A stretch of DNA of 64,000 nucleotides from Phanerodontia chrysosporium (GCA_001910725.1 MJGA01000004.1:1-64000); one strand, 5' to 3'. Counted from the first letter of the stretch, positions 9,325 through 17,572 are shown. Made by a program: numbers and translations. The notes: generated by a model not told the origin, from the sequence alone.

Positions 9325-9329
9325 AAGAA
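9325..9329. repeat. target-site duplication, element A, right
   Basis: AAGAA, matching 1621-1625. Confidence 0.95.
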
Positions 9330-9334
9330 CTCAC

Positions 9335-9444
9335 GGTACTGCGCGGTGGGCCTCAGGCCGTAAGCGCTGGGCAATCACGGCCCTTCGTTTCCTGTTGTTG
9401 AGCTTGCCGTTGTAGGGCAGATGCATTGATTGACGAGCCATGCT
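9335..9444 (-). pseudogene. middle piece of the interrupted host gene
   Basis: The 110 nt between the two retrotransposons are open on the minus strand in the frame that runs from the ATG at 17572 to the stop at 1239. The piece ends at 9335 before a GTGAGT donor at 9334, inside whose intron element A inserted. The residues around it (short basic stretch NRKRRAV) match no family I know. Confidence 0.35.
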
Positions 9445-9449
9445 TGCGG
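9445..9449. repeat. target-site duplication, element B, left
   Basis: TGCGG, repeated at 17549-17553 beyond the other LTR. Confidence 0.95.
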
Positions 9450-9710
9450 TATCACAAAAATGCGCTGCCCTAGCGCCTATACACCAAACCAACCAGCAAT
9501 ACTCACTGGCAAAGGTTTACTTGGACTACAAAGGGTGTAGCCAGGCTTGAAGACGAGGTATAGAGGCTAGAGAGGTGAGATGCGATGAGATTGAAGCTGG
9601 GGAGGCACCCCCAGCCCTCAGGGTTTATATACATGTGTACCAGGTCCCCAGGGACCGGTGTTCAGGGTCCTAGCTATCTAATACCTACTACGCTATTGGC
9701 TAGTGCCCTA

Positions 9711-9850
9711 CAGGCATTCCTACATTCTCCTACACGTTCCTAAATGTTCCTACGATGTCCCAGAAACCTCCAGAACGTTCCAGCACTGTCCGGACCTGTT
9801 CAGAGACCTCCAGGACTTTCTAGTCCATTCCGGAGTGTCTCGGCGCTTCC
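9711..9850 (-). repeat. 10-bp periodic degenerate array in U3 of element B
   Basis: About 14 successive decamers with a TTCC/CTCC/GTCC core recurring every 10 bases on the plus strand, e.g. ACGTTCCTAA, ATGTTCCTAC, AACGTTCCAG. The same array is at 17210-17349 in the other LTR. It lies upstream of the TATA box on the element's strand. One unit pair forms GAACGTTC, which matches a minimal heat-shock-element core. Confidence 0.7.
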
Positions 9851-9910
9851 AGACCCTTGCCTGCTTCTAGACCTTCGACCATGTGACCCTGGGATACCGC
9901 ACGTGTGCGC

Positions 9911-9936
9911 ATCACGTGACCGCCGTATCACGTGAC
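9911..9936 (-). promoter_or_regulatory. paired TCACGTGA E-boxes in U3 of element B
   Basis: ATCACGTGAC occurs at 9911-9920 and again at 9927-9936, and in the other LTR at 17410-17419 and 17426-17435. The palindrome TCACGTGA is the usual site of Cbf1-type bHLH factors. Binding is inference. Confidence 0.5.
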
Positions 9937-10013
9937 CAGCCCCGAGCCTAGGGCTGTCACTCCAGCGCTTCTGCATGTCACAGTTCGGAGTAATCGCTTC
10001 TGTCACCTGCTGC

Positions 10014-10025
10014 CCCTAACCCTAA
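10014..10025 (-). repeat. two telomere-type repeats in the LTR
   Basis: CCCTAACCCTAA on the plus strand, TTAGGG twice on the element's strand, 25 bp inside the LTR end. The other LTR has it at 17513-17524. Confidence 0.6.
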
Positions 10026-10049
10026 GGGTTAAGACGAAAAACTGTGACA

Positions 10050-10062
10050 TTACCCCCAATTC
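10050..10062 (-). other. polypurine tract, element B
   Basis: AATTGGGGGTAA on the minus strand directly before the 3' LTR; the last eight bases plus TGTCAC equal those of element A. Confidence 0.8.
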
Positions 10063-10084
10063 TGGCTGAACCTCCTGGTGAAGC

Positions 10085-13000
10085 CTAAATACCAGTGGAG
10101 CCAAAACCATCGCTGCTGCGAATGGTTGAGTCGAGGCGAGAAACCGGAGTTGGTTCGGCGTAGGAGATTCTTTCGAGCACGAGTTGAGCAACACGATCAC
10201 CCTTGTGGAATGTAAAGGTGTCGGGCGAGTTGTTGATGAGTAGAATTTTGAGCTCTCCTCGATAATCTCGGTCAATAACGCCTGCTCCTATGTCGATGCC
10301 TCTGAGGCTAAGGCCGCTCCGTGGTGCGACTCGAGCGTAGGTACCTGGTGGAGTACACATTCGAAGGCCAGTTGGCGCTAGCTTGCGATCATGGGGCTTG
10401 AGCGTAAGGTCTTCCGTGATGAAAAGATCCAACCCTGCGCTTTCTGGCGAGCCACGTGAGGGAAGTTTTGCATCCTTGTTCATGAGCTCGACTTCGAACT
10501 GGTCGTCTGCTCCCCAAGATTGGAGTAGCGCGAGTTCGCGCACGAAAAACTCATCCTCCTCGTCGTGGTGGCGTTGCAGAAGGGAAATTGCCTTTGGCGC
10601 ATCTGGGTATTTCTTGTGGAATTGTTTGACCTTCGCCATAGCGTGCTTGAGATTGGGCAAGTATTCCCATGTGTCGCTATGCTCATCGTAGCCTCTCCAC
10701 CGTACTCGGTACATAACACGGCCTTTAGAGTCTGGCTGTGCATCTACGATCTGCTCGACCTCGTACTCCTCGTCATCACCCACACGAATGGGTGGTAGGG
10801 GTTTGCGCGTGCGATTGGCAACCTCATCCTCGACGTGCTTCGTGAGCTTGCTTGCGTGGAAGACCGGGTGAACCTTCACATGGGCTGGTAACTTCAGCTT
10901 GAAGGTGACCGGTCCCAGCTGCTCTACGATCTCGTAAGGGCCTACTCGCTTTGGTGCCAGTTTCTTGGAGGGAACCCGAAGGTTCAGATCCTTTGCGTCA
11001 AGCCAAACACGGTCTCCGACCTTGAACAAGGGTTCTGATTTACCCTGGTCGTAGTACCACTTCATTCGCTCTGCAGCCAGCATGAGCGCGGCTTTCGCCT
11101 GATCTTGGGCCTCCTGTCTAAGCTTCGTCCAGTCGTCCAGTTCTGACAACCTTGTAACACGGTCCTGCTCTGGGAACATGCGTGGATGACGGCCATATTC
11201 GACGAAGAATGGCGAGTTCTTGGTGCTTTCATGCGCCTGGTTGTTGTACGCAAACTCGGCAGAGGGCAAAAGGTACGCCCAGTCGTCCTGCCTGAAGCTT
11301 GTGTAGCAGCGCAGATATTGCTCCAATGACTGATTAACTCGCTCAGTCTGACCGTCTGCCTGAGGGTGAAACGCTGTAGTCATTGCTGACTTGATCCCCA
11401 GGAGTCTGCACCATTCCTGGAAGAGTTTCGCGGCGAACTGCGTTCCTCTATCCGAAATGATCTGTCTGGGTAGGCCGTGCAAAGGCCAAACACGCTCATA
11501 GAGCAAATTTCCCAGATCCTTGGCTGAAAACTCCTTGGTGATGGGGAGGAAATGTGCTCGCTTGGTTAAGCGGCAAACGACTACGAAGATAGCGTTGTAA
11601 CCGTCCGACTCAGGCAAGTCCGTGATCATATCGCATGAGATTATCTCCCAGGGTTCCGACGGAACCTCGTTCGGTTGTAGCAGGCCAGCAGGCTTCTGGT
11701 TGACGTTTTTATGCGACTGGCAGACTTCGCAGCCTGCGACGTACTTCTTGACGTAAACCGACATTCCTGGCCACCAGTAGTTGCGCGACAGCAACTCCAA
11801 CGTCTTCCATCGTCCAGGGTGTCCAGCCCCAGGGAAGTCGTGGTGTAACTTGAGTAGATCCGCCCTAATCTTGTCGTCCTTGGGCACATACACCTTGCCT
11901 CGGTGCAGTAGTAGCCCGTCCTCGAGGTGCCATTCCGCTAAGTCCTTCCCGAACTCTCTTGGTCCTTTCAACATCAGGTCTTTGTACGACTTGGTGACTT
12001 CGTCGTCCAGCAGGGCTTTTCTGATCCTTTCTAGCAGTTTGCTATCGTCCACTATCGATGAATGGGTTGGTTGCATGGCTCGAATCGCGAAATATTCTGG
12101 CTTCAAAAGGACTTTTTCACGATTGTCGCAATCCACCCCCAATTCATGATCTGGCCTCCTGGACATTGGATCAGCCCGCTTCATCGTCTTTCCAGGCTTG
12201 TGCTCCAACTTGAAGTGGAAACGTGTGAGGAAAAGACTCCAACGTGCTTGGCGTCGCGTCAAGTCTTGCGCCTTGCGGAAATAGGTCAAATTCTGGTGAT
12301 CTGACCATATGTCGAATGGTAGAGGGTGTCCCTCCAAGTGGTGGCGCCATTCCTTCAATGCGCGGATGATGGCTAGCATCTCCTTGTCGTATATCTCGTA
12401 GTTGCGCTCATGTACGCCTAGCGCCTTGGAGTAAAACGCGACAGGGTGCCAAAGGCCATCCTCGCCCAGTTGCTCAAGTACAGCCCCCGTAGCAAAGTCT
12501 GACGAATCGCATTCGAGCCTAAAAGGGTGCTCGTCGTCTGGAATCTTGAGAATAGGCGCAGTAGTGAACGCTCTTTTGAGTGTATCGAAGGCATCCTGCT
12601 GCTCAGGCCCCCATTCCCACTCTTTGCCTTTGCGGGTAAGCTCTGACAATGGGCGAACAATCTTGCCAAAGTCTCGAATAAACCGTCGGTAGAAGTTAGC
12701 AAAACCCAGGAAAGCCTGGACATCTTTGACCCTTTTGGGTATGGGCCAAGATAAAACGCCATCTACCTTCGATGGATCCATCTGAACCGACCCCTTGCTG
12801 ATGATCATTCCGAGGTATTCAATGCTATCCGTCTCGAAGAAGCATTTTTCTGGCTTAGCGAACAGGTCATTGTCGCGTAGCCGCTGCAATACCTCGCGAA
12901 CTAATCGCCGATGGTGGTCCAAGTCATTCGTGAAGATGAGAATGTCGTCTAGGTAGACCATGACATGCCCTTCTCGAATCAGATCGTCGAGAATATGGTT

Positions 13001-14236
13001 CATCATGCGCTGAAAGGTTGCTGGTGCATTGCTGAGGCCGAAGAACATCACTGTAGGTTCGTATAAACCGAAAGGTGTGATGAAGGCCAGCTTCCACTCG
13101 TCTCCTTCCTTGATTCTGACGTTGTTATACCCCCATCTAAGGTCAATCTTGGTGTATATACTAGCCTTAGATAGTCGATCTATAAGGTCTGAGATCTTGG
13201 GTATCGGGAAGCGGTCTTTCTTAACGACTTCGTTCAGCTTTCTGTAGTCCTGCACCAAGCGCAATGAACCGTCCTTCTTCTTCACGAAAAAGACTGGTGC
13301 TGCCAGCGGGGATTTACTCGGTCTGATGTATCCCTTGGCGAGATTCTCCTGAATCCACTCGTCCAGAGAATTCCTCTCTTCTGGCGACAGCGAGTAATTA
13401 CGAGCTGGTCGAGGTAGGGTAGCTCCGTCGATAAACTCGACAGCGTGGTCGTAAGGCTTTCGTACGGGTAACCGTTCGCTTGCACGCTTCGAAAATACGT
13501 CCCCATAGTCTTGATACTGTGCAGGGACAAGCTGCTCCCAGCCCTCGATTCCCTCCAGCGAACGAATACTGCACATCGCTGCGATCTTCCGGCAAGTTAA
13601 TGCCAAAACGCGGCCATCTGGGGTGGAAGGGTCGACCCACTGGAGCCAAGGCTCCTCTTCTTCCTCCTCGAAGTCCTCATCCATAGGTTCTTCGAGCTCT
13701 GCTTGCGCTACTTGAGCCTTGTGGCTGGTAAAGCGACAAGAATCTGGGCATCTGGAGTACTTCCACTCGCCCTTATCCCAATCTATCTCGGGATTATGCT
13801 TCTTCAAGTAGCTAAAGCCGAGGAACATGTCCTTTCCACCCAGATCTGTAATGAGGCATGCTTGTCTGGAGACATGGTCCCCTACGGCTACGTCGAGCCA
13901 AGCGTACTCCTCAATACTGCCACACTTGTTCCTGGAGCCATCTGCGTTGTAAACGCGTATCTCCCTGGCCAGCTGGTTCGTCTTCAGCTTATGCTTCTTG
14001 ACGAAGCGATGGCTAATGAACACAGCATAGGCCCCTGAATCAACCAGCGCGGTAGTCTGCACTCTGATTTCCTTACCCTGACTCAAAGTTACTGGAACGA
14101 TAAAGCTCGATTTAGAGGGTAAACTAGAGACTTTTCTCGATTCCAAAACTGATCTAATACATTCTACTGAGTCGGGAGGGTAAAGGAAATCTAAAAACGG
14201 ACCAGATGTCGCAGACTCTACATCGGTCCCTGCAGA
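10085..14236 (-). CDS. pol: Pol of element B: protease, RT, RNase H, integrase, chromodomain, dUTPase
   Basis: One uninterrupted frame, entered by -1 shift near 14236 (no ATG is needed; a TTG at 14146 is the first start-like codon). Protease: ALVDSGAYAVF near 14040. RT: FVKKKDGSLRLVQDYRKLN near 13290 and the catalytic YLDD at 12955-12944. RNase H: ECDSSDFATG near 12515 and SDHQNLTYF near 12300. Integrase: HHCC (GAGHPG, CEVCQ), then D, SDRGTQF and E of ADGQTERVNQ (about 11360). Chromodomain: EEYEVEQIVDA to RWRGYDEHSDTWE at about 10770-10640. The last 150 residues form a dUTPase with all five motifs: SAGLDLF, APRSGLS, GVIDRDYRGE, GDRVAQLVLE and the Gly-rich SSDGFGSTG near the end. dUTPase hydrolyses dUTP and would limit uracil in the cDNA. 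Everything appears intact. Confidence 0.95.
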   Translation of the reverse strand, partial: SAGTDVESATSGPFLDFLYPPDSVECIRSVLESRKVSSLPSKSSFIVPVTLSQGKEIRVQTTALVDSGAYAVFISHRFVKKHKLKTNQLAREIRVYNADGSRNKCGSIEEYAWLDVAVGDHVSRQACLITDLGGKDMFLGFSYLKKHNPEIDWDKGEWKYSRCPDSCRFTSHKAQVAQAELEEPMDEDFEEEEEEPWLQWVDPSTPDGRVLALTCRKIAAMCSIRSLEGIEGWEQLVPAQYQDYGDVFSKRASERLPVRKPYDHAVEFIDGATLPRPARNYSLSPEERNSLDEWIQENLAKGYIRPSKSPLAAPVFFVKKKDGSLRLVQDYRKLNEVVKKDRFPIPKISDLIDRLSKASIYTKIDLRWGYNNVRIKEGDEWKLAFITPFGLYEPTVMFFGLSNAPATFQRMMNHILDDLIREGHVMVYLDDILIFTNDLDHHRRLVREVLQRLRDNDLFAKPEKCFFETDSIEYLGMIISKGSVQMDPSKVDGVLSWPIPKRVKDVQAFLGFANFYRRFIRDFGKIVRPLSELTRKGKEWEWGPEQQDAFDTLKRAFTTAPILKIPDDEHPFRLECDSSDFATGAVLEQLGEDGLWHPVAFYSKALGVHERNYEIYDKEMLAIIRALKEWRHHLEGHPLPFDIWSDHQNLTYFRKAQDLTRRQARWSLFLTRFHFKLEHKPGKTMKRADPMSRRPDHELGVDCDNREKVLLKPEYFAIRAMQPTHSSIVDDSKLLERIRKALLDDEVTKSYKDLMLKGPREFGKDLAEWHLEDGLLLHRGKVYVPKDDKIRADLLKLHHDFPGAGHPGRWKTLELLSRNYWWPGMSVYVKKYVAGCEVCQSHKNVNQKPAGLLQPNEVPSEPWEIISCDMITDLPESDGYNAIFVVVCRLTKRAHFLPITKEFSAKDLGNLLYERVWPLHGLPRQIISDRGTQFAAKLFQEWCRLLGIKSAMTTAFHPQADGQTERVNQSLEQYLRCYTSFRQDDWAYLLPSAEFAYNNQAHESTKNSPFFVEYGRHPRMFPEQDRVTRLSELDDWTKLRQEAQDQAKAALMLAAERMKWYYDQGKSEPLFKVGDRVWLDAKDLNLRVPSKKLAPKRVGPYEIVEQLGPVTFKLKLPAHVKVHPVFHASKLTKHVEDEVANRTRKPLPPIRVGDDEEYEVEQIVDAQPDSKGRVMYRVRWRGYDEHSDTWEYLPNLKHAMAKVKQFHKKYPDAPKAISLLQRHHDEEDEFFVRELALLQSWGADDQFEVELMNKDAKLPSRGSPESAGLDLFITEDLTLKPHDRKLAPTGLRMCTPPGTYARVAPRSGLSLRGIDIGAGVIDRDYRGELKILLINNSPDTFTFHKGDRVAQLVLERISYAEPTPVSRLDSTIRSSDGFGSTGI

Positions 14237-15797
14237 AAATCCTCATCGTCTGAGAATACCACGCGGTTAATCTTCTGCGCCTTCTCCTTCGAAGACGACT
14301 TCTTCTTGTGCTTGGTCTTGGGGTATCTTCTTCTTCTGAGCTATCTGAGCTCGATTCCTCGTCAGAGGCTACCTCCTGGAATCTCTCCGAGTCACTGGCG
14401 TACACCTCGCGCACGCTGTTCTTCGTGTGGCGAGAGCCCTTATCCTTCTCCTTTCCCTTTGAAGGCGAAGCCTTTGACGAACTGGCCACCGGTGCATTGG
14501 TGGTTTTACTCGACGACGTCGAAGAACCTGAGTTGTTCTTCTTCGATGGACACTCCTTGGCGATGTGGCCTTTGCCTCCACACTGAGCGCAGCAGCCTTT
14601 CTTCTTCGCCTCCTCGAACGACATGGCAACCTTCTGAACTTTGGCTGTCTTGCCTTTACCCTGGGCTGAGCCCTTCTTCAAGGCGTCGACATCCATAGCG
14701 TCAGGGTCTTTCGACGACTGAGGCTGTCCAGAGAGTACGGTGCCCGTCAAGAGACGTTGATCCTGCAGAATCTCCTGAACATCCTTCAACCAACCATCCC
14801 AGGTCGTAGCCCACTGAGCACGACCACGGGCTGCCAGTACATCGGCGGCGGCACGAGGGGTATGGGCATAGGCTTTGACCAACAGTTCCTCGTTGGAGAA
14901 GCCAGTTTGGCGAGCCAGCGAACGGAAACGAGCAGCAAACTCATTGAAAGTCTTCTCGTTCGTTCCTTTCTTGCTGACAAGCTGCTCAAACTCTGCCCTT
15001 GCCCTGTCCTTCTTGTCGGTCTGTTGGAATCCTTTCTGGAGTTCGTTCACAAAGTTGGTCCAAGTACCAAGGGGCTTTGAGTCTGCCACCTTGTCGAAGT
15101 ACTCTTGCATGACCTTCTTTGCTGAACCTCGCAGGTAAGTCATCGCCGTCTCTATCTTCTTTTCGTCGTCCATTACGCCACGGTGGCGCAACCAGAGTGC
15201 CATCGACTCGAGCCAGTCATCCAGCTTGCTAGCCTTATCACCATTAAAGGTGTCAGGCTCCTTCATGGTAGGGAACAAAGACTGAGACAACCCAATGTTG
15301 CCTCCACTAGTGCCTTGCTGAACCAACACTTTCAAGCTCTCGTTCTCCTGCTTCAGCACCTGCATAGCGTTCTGCAAAACGCGATTTTGGTTCTGAGCCT
15401 CTGCTATCTGCGCAGACAAGTGCTGTCTAGTCTGCTCAAGAGTGTCTATCTGCTCCTGAAGTGTCTTGGCCTCGGTTTTGCGTTTGCGAAGGGCTTCCTT
15501 CAAGCGAAGGACTTCTGAACCCATTTCCGACCTTACTTGAGCTATCTCAGCCTTTACCCAGTTACCCAGGCTGTCAACGAGGGCCTTGAAGTCGCCAGGA
15601 GTCAGTCCTTCCTGAGCGGCTTGTACCCATGACTGGCTGTACTCTTCGTAAGAGGTCGAAAGCGGCGCAGCGGCCAAAACTGGGGTAGGGCCTCCCTCAG
15701 CCATAGAGCCGAGTTCTAACGCTCCCCAAGGGTCCGTACCACTTGAACTCGCAGCAGAACGCAAACCAAAGTCAACAGGATTTGGATTGAGCGACAT
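14154..15797 (-). CDS. gag: Gag of element B
   Basis: 547 residues as read; the ATG at 15797 is the first ATG after the predicted RNA start. A long coiled coil (about residues 85-160, heptads rich in L, Q, E) precedes the capsid region (about 175-340). The motif KDPDAMDVD follows, then one CCHC knuckle, CAQCGGKGHIAKEC, near residue 407. From a CCCC run at 14320-14323 the frame becomes Arg-rich and unlike a Gag tail, while the -1 frame reads a Lys/Ser-rich tail with VVFSDDEDF and stops at TAG. I think one base is missing in that run, by mutation or base-calling. Gag builds the particle and binds RNA. Confidence 0.85.
   Translation of the reverse strand: MSLNPNPVDFGLRSAASSSGTDPWGALELGSMAEGGPTPVLAAAPLSTSYEEYSQSWVQAAQEGLTPGDFKALVDSLGNWVKAEIAQVRSEMGSEVLRLKEALRKRKTEAKTLQEQIDTLEQTRQHLSAQIAEAQNQNRVLQNAMQVLKQENESLKVLVQQGTSGGNIGLSQSLFPTMKEPDTFNGDKASKLDDWLESMALWLRHRGVMDDEKKIETAMTYLRGSAKKVMQEYFDKVADSKPLGTWTNFVNELQKGFQQTDKKDRARAEFEQLVSKKGTNEKTFNEFAARFRSLARQTGFSNEELLVKAYAHTPRAAADVLAARGRAQWATTWDGWLKDVQEILQDQRLLTGTVLSGQPQSSKDPDAMDVDALKKGSAQGKGKTAKVQKVAMSFEEAKKKGCCAQCGGKGHIAKECPSKKNNSGSSTSSSKTTNAPVASSSKASPSKGKEKDKGSRHTKNSVREVYASDSERFQEVASDEESSSDSSEEEDTPRPSTRRSRLRRRRRRRLTAWYSQTMRIFCRDRCRVCDIWSVFRFPLPSRLSRMY
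14236..14242 (-). promoter_or_regulatory. candidate -1 frameshift site, gag-pol of element B
   Basis: GGATTTT on the minus strand, in phase G-GAT-TTT if the suspected missing base at 14320-14323 is allowed for. The pol frame is then exactly -1. GGATTTA, one base different, is the pro-pol shift site of mouse mammary tumour virus. Confidence 0.45.
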
Positions 15798-15826
15798 CTT
15801 GATTCAAAAACGCGCAGATACAAAAA

Positions 15827-16557
15827 CTAATCGAGGTTCTTCTCCAAAAACAACCAATCTTCACCCAACTCCTGAATCAGCTCCCTGCAATGCTCAGCGA
15901 AGCGTGGCTTAAGCTCAGCGAAGCTATGTGCGCCTGCCTTCTTCAAATCCCTCGAAATCTTCTTCCACTCCCTCGTGGTGTACTCCTTCGTCTCGACGAT
16001 GGTCTGAAGGTGTTTGCGAATGTTGTCGAACCTCTCCTTGAACAAGCCCAAGGTGTAGAGCTCGTGTTCAGTCAACCCAACTCGAAAACGCTGCTCGTCT
16101 AGCTTCTGAAAGAACGGACCCAAGTGGTTAAGGGCGCCGTTGAACTTTCGTCCGTAGTCGCGCAGCTGATGGACCTGAGTGTTGGTGTGAAAGCGAAGGT
16201 CTTTGGGAATGGGTTTGACTTCGATAGGGGGAGTAGGGGGAGGTTCAATACGTTCGATGAGGGGTAGAGGGGGAGGGGCGTTCGCGATGCGATCGAGTAG
16301 GCGGCGCTTGCGCTGTTCGTTGCGATAGTCTTCGAGCTGAAGCTGGTGCTTGAAGTCGTTCAAGTCTGCTTCACGAGCAAGCCTTTCACGACGACCAGGG
16401 ACAGGGGTGTAGGGTGTAGTGCGAGGTTTGTACGCAGGGCGCGGCTTCCCAACGTCTTTGAAGCGGTGAAGGTTCGAGATCTTGATGCGCTCAAGCAAGG
16501 GTTTGCCAGAGCTCTCGTCCTTAGCAAGGACAAAACGGTTCCTAGCAGCTTTAGGCA
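15827..16557 (-). CDS. ORF0 of element B (protein of unknown function)
   Basis: Open for 270 codons from 16639 with no ATG anywhere. The only in-frame AG|TG acceptor near its start is at 16558, after which the frame reads TG-CCT-AAA. Joined to an exon ending in A it gives Met-Pro-Lys, as in element A, and a 243-residue product. Residues are basic and Arg/Lys-rich, with a proline-rich linker (PPPLPLIE, PPPTPP) in the middle and a helical C-terminal half. That half holds ER-F-x2-IR-x2-L, T-x2-EW and G-x2-SF-x2-L-x3-F, the same pattern as ORF0 of element A. It ends 29 nt before gag. The function is unknown; the shared design in two families argues for a selected accessory role. Confidence 0.65.
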
Positions 16558-16745
16558 CTAGTAAACACAGGTCAGCCTGTGTACACAAGCCAGAAAACTT
16601 CTCCACACAGGCAAAGCGCAAGGCTTTCCTGCCAGCCAACCCTCAACGAAGAGAAAGGGGTATTACTGCGGGTTTCCACGCCACGCAGCTAAAACTGGTT
16701 GGACAGGGTATTACACCCTTAGTCCAGCACTACAACAGGGGTTAC
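16558..16745 (-). other. predicted leader intron creating the ORF0 start, element B
   Basis: Acceptor TTTACTAG ends at 16558, with a CTGAC branch motif 14 nt before it. The donor is less certain. GTAACC at 16745 follows CGA, as the donor of element A does, and gives CG-ATG-CC. Weaker A|GT donors at 16812 and 16666 would also create the ATG. The strongest donor in the leader, GTAAGT at 16828, follows C and would not. Confidence 0.45.
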
Positions 16746-16935
16746 TCGTCCGCAGGCAAAGCCCTCTGAGGTGGGTTACACCACGTTCCCCTGTCTGTAC
16801 CTAAAAAGGTACTATAGTGCCCACTTACGCCTGTGGATCGGCAGAAAACTGAACAAAGCGCAAAAGCACTTGTTCAAACAAGCCCCCAGAACCCAAAGCA
16901 ATAACCTAGGCCACCAAAGGTGGAGTAGGTTGGCT

Positions 16936-16946
16936 AGCTTCAATCT
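16936..16946 (-). other. primer-binding site, self-priming type, element B
   Basis: AGATTGAAGCT on the minus strand, 2 nt inside the 5' LTR, is the perfect complement of AGCTTCAATCT at 17097-17087, the predicted first 11 nt of the RNA. Tf1 also uses 11 nt. Confidence 0.7.
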
Positions 16947-16948
16947 TC

Positions 16949-17548
16949 TATCACAAAAATGCGCTGCCCTAGCGCCTATACACCAAACCAACCAGCAATA
17001 CTCACTGGCAAAGGTTTACTTGGACTACAAAGGGTGTAGCCAGGCTTGAAGACGAGGTATAGAGGCTAGAGAGGTGAGATGCGATGAGATTGAAGCTGGG
17101 GAGGCACCCCCAGCCCTCAGGGTTTATATACATGTGTACCAGGTCCCCAGGGACCGGTGTTCAGGGTCCTAGCTATCTAATACCTACTACGCTATTGGCT
17201 AGTGCCCTACAGGCATTCCTACATTCTCCTACACGTTCCTAAATGTTCCTACGATGTCCCAGAAACCTCCAGAACGTTCCAGCACTGTCCGGACCTGTTC
17301 AGAGACCTCCAGGACTTTCTAGTCCATTCCGGAGTGTCTCGGCGCTTCCAGACCCTTGCCTGCTTCTAGACCTTCGACCATGTGACCCTGGGATACCGCA
17401 CGTGTGCGCATCACGTGACCGCCGTATCACGTGACCAGCCCCGAGCCTAGGGCTGTCACTCCAGCGCTTCTGCATGTCACAGTTCGGAGTAATCGCTTCT
17501 GTCACCTGCTGCCCCTAACCCTAAGGGTTAAGACGAAAAACTGTGACA
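16949..17548 (-). repeat. 5' LTR of element B
   Basis: 600 bp, same sequence by eye as 9450-10049. Holds the promoter, the decamer array, the E-box pair and the telomere-type repeats. Confidence 0.95.
17097..17130 (-). promoter_or_regulatory. TATA box and predicted RNA start, element B
   Basis: TATATAAA reads leftward from 17130. The A at 17097 is 33 nt downstream and begins the 11-nt sequence complementary to the PBS. Confidence 0.65.
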
Positions 17549-17553
17549 TGCGG
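17549..17553. repeat. target-site duplication, element B, right
   Basis: TGCGG, matching 9445-9449. Confidence 0.95.
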
Positions 17554-17572
17554 CCGCCGAACGAGAGGGCAT
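17549..17572 (-). pseudogene. 5' end of the interrupted host gene
   Basis: ATG at 17572 starts eight codons that continue in frame at 9444 if element B and one copy of TGCGG are removed. An in-frame TGA lies 15 nt upstream, so either this ATG is the start or an upstream exon is spliced in. The 350 nt to the right contain other long minus-strand frames that I cannot join with confidence. Confidence 0.3.

Larger units (their letters stand above)
9450..10049 (-). repeat. 3' LTR of element B
   Basis: 600 bp; on the element's strand it starts TGTCACAG and ends GTGATA (TG...TA, inverted ends TGTCAC/GTGATA). Same features as 16949-17548 at offset 7,499. Confidence 0.95.
9450..17548 (-). mobile_element. 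Ty3/gypsy chromovirus with dUTPase, element B
   Basis: An 8,099-bp LTR retrotransposon on the minus strand with 600-bp LTRs and a perfect 5-bp target duplication. Order on its own strand: LTR (17548-16949), self-priming-type PBS, ORF0, gag, one long pol frame (protease, RT, RNase H, integrase, chromodomain, dUTPase), polypurine tract, LTR (10049-9450). LTR copies look identical, so it is young. It lies 120 bp from element A in opposite orientation. A suspected one-base loss in a CCCC run at 14320-14323 alters the end of gag. Confidence 0.95.
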
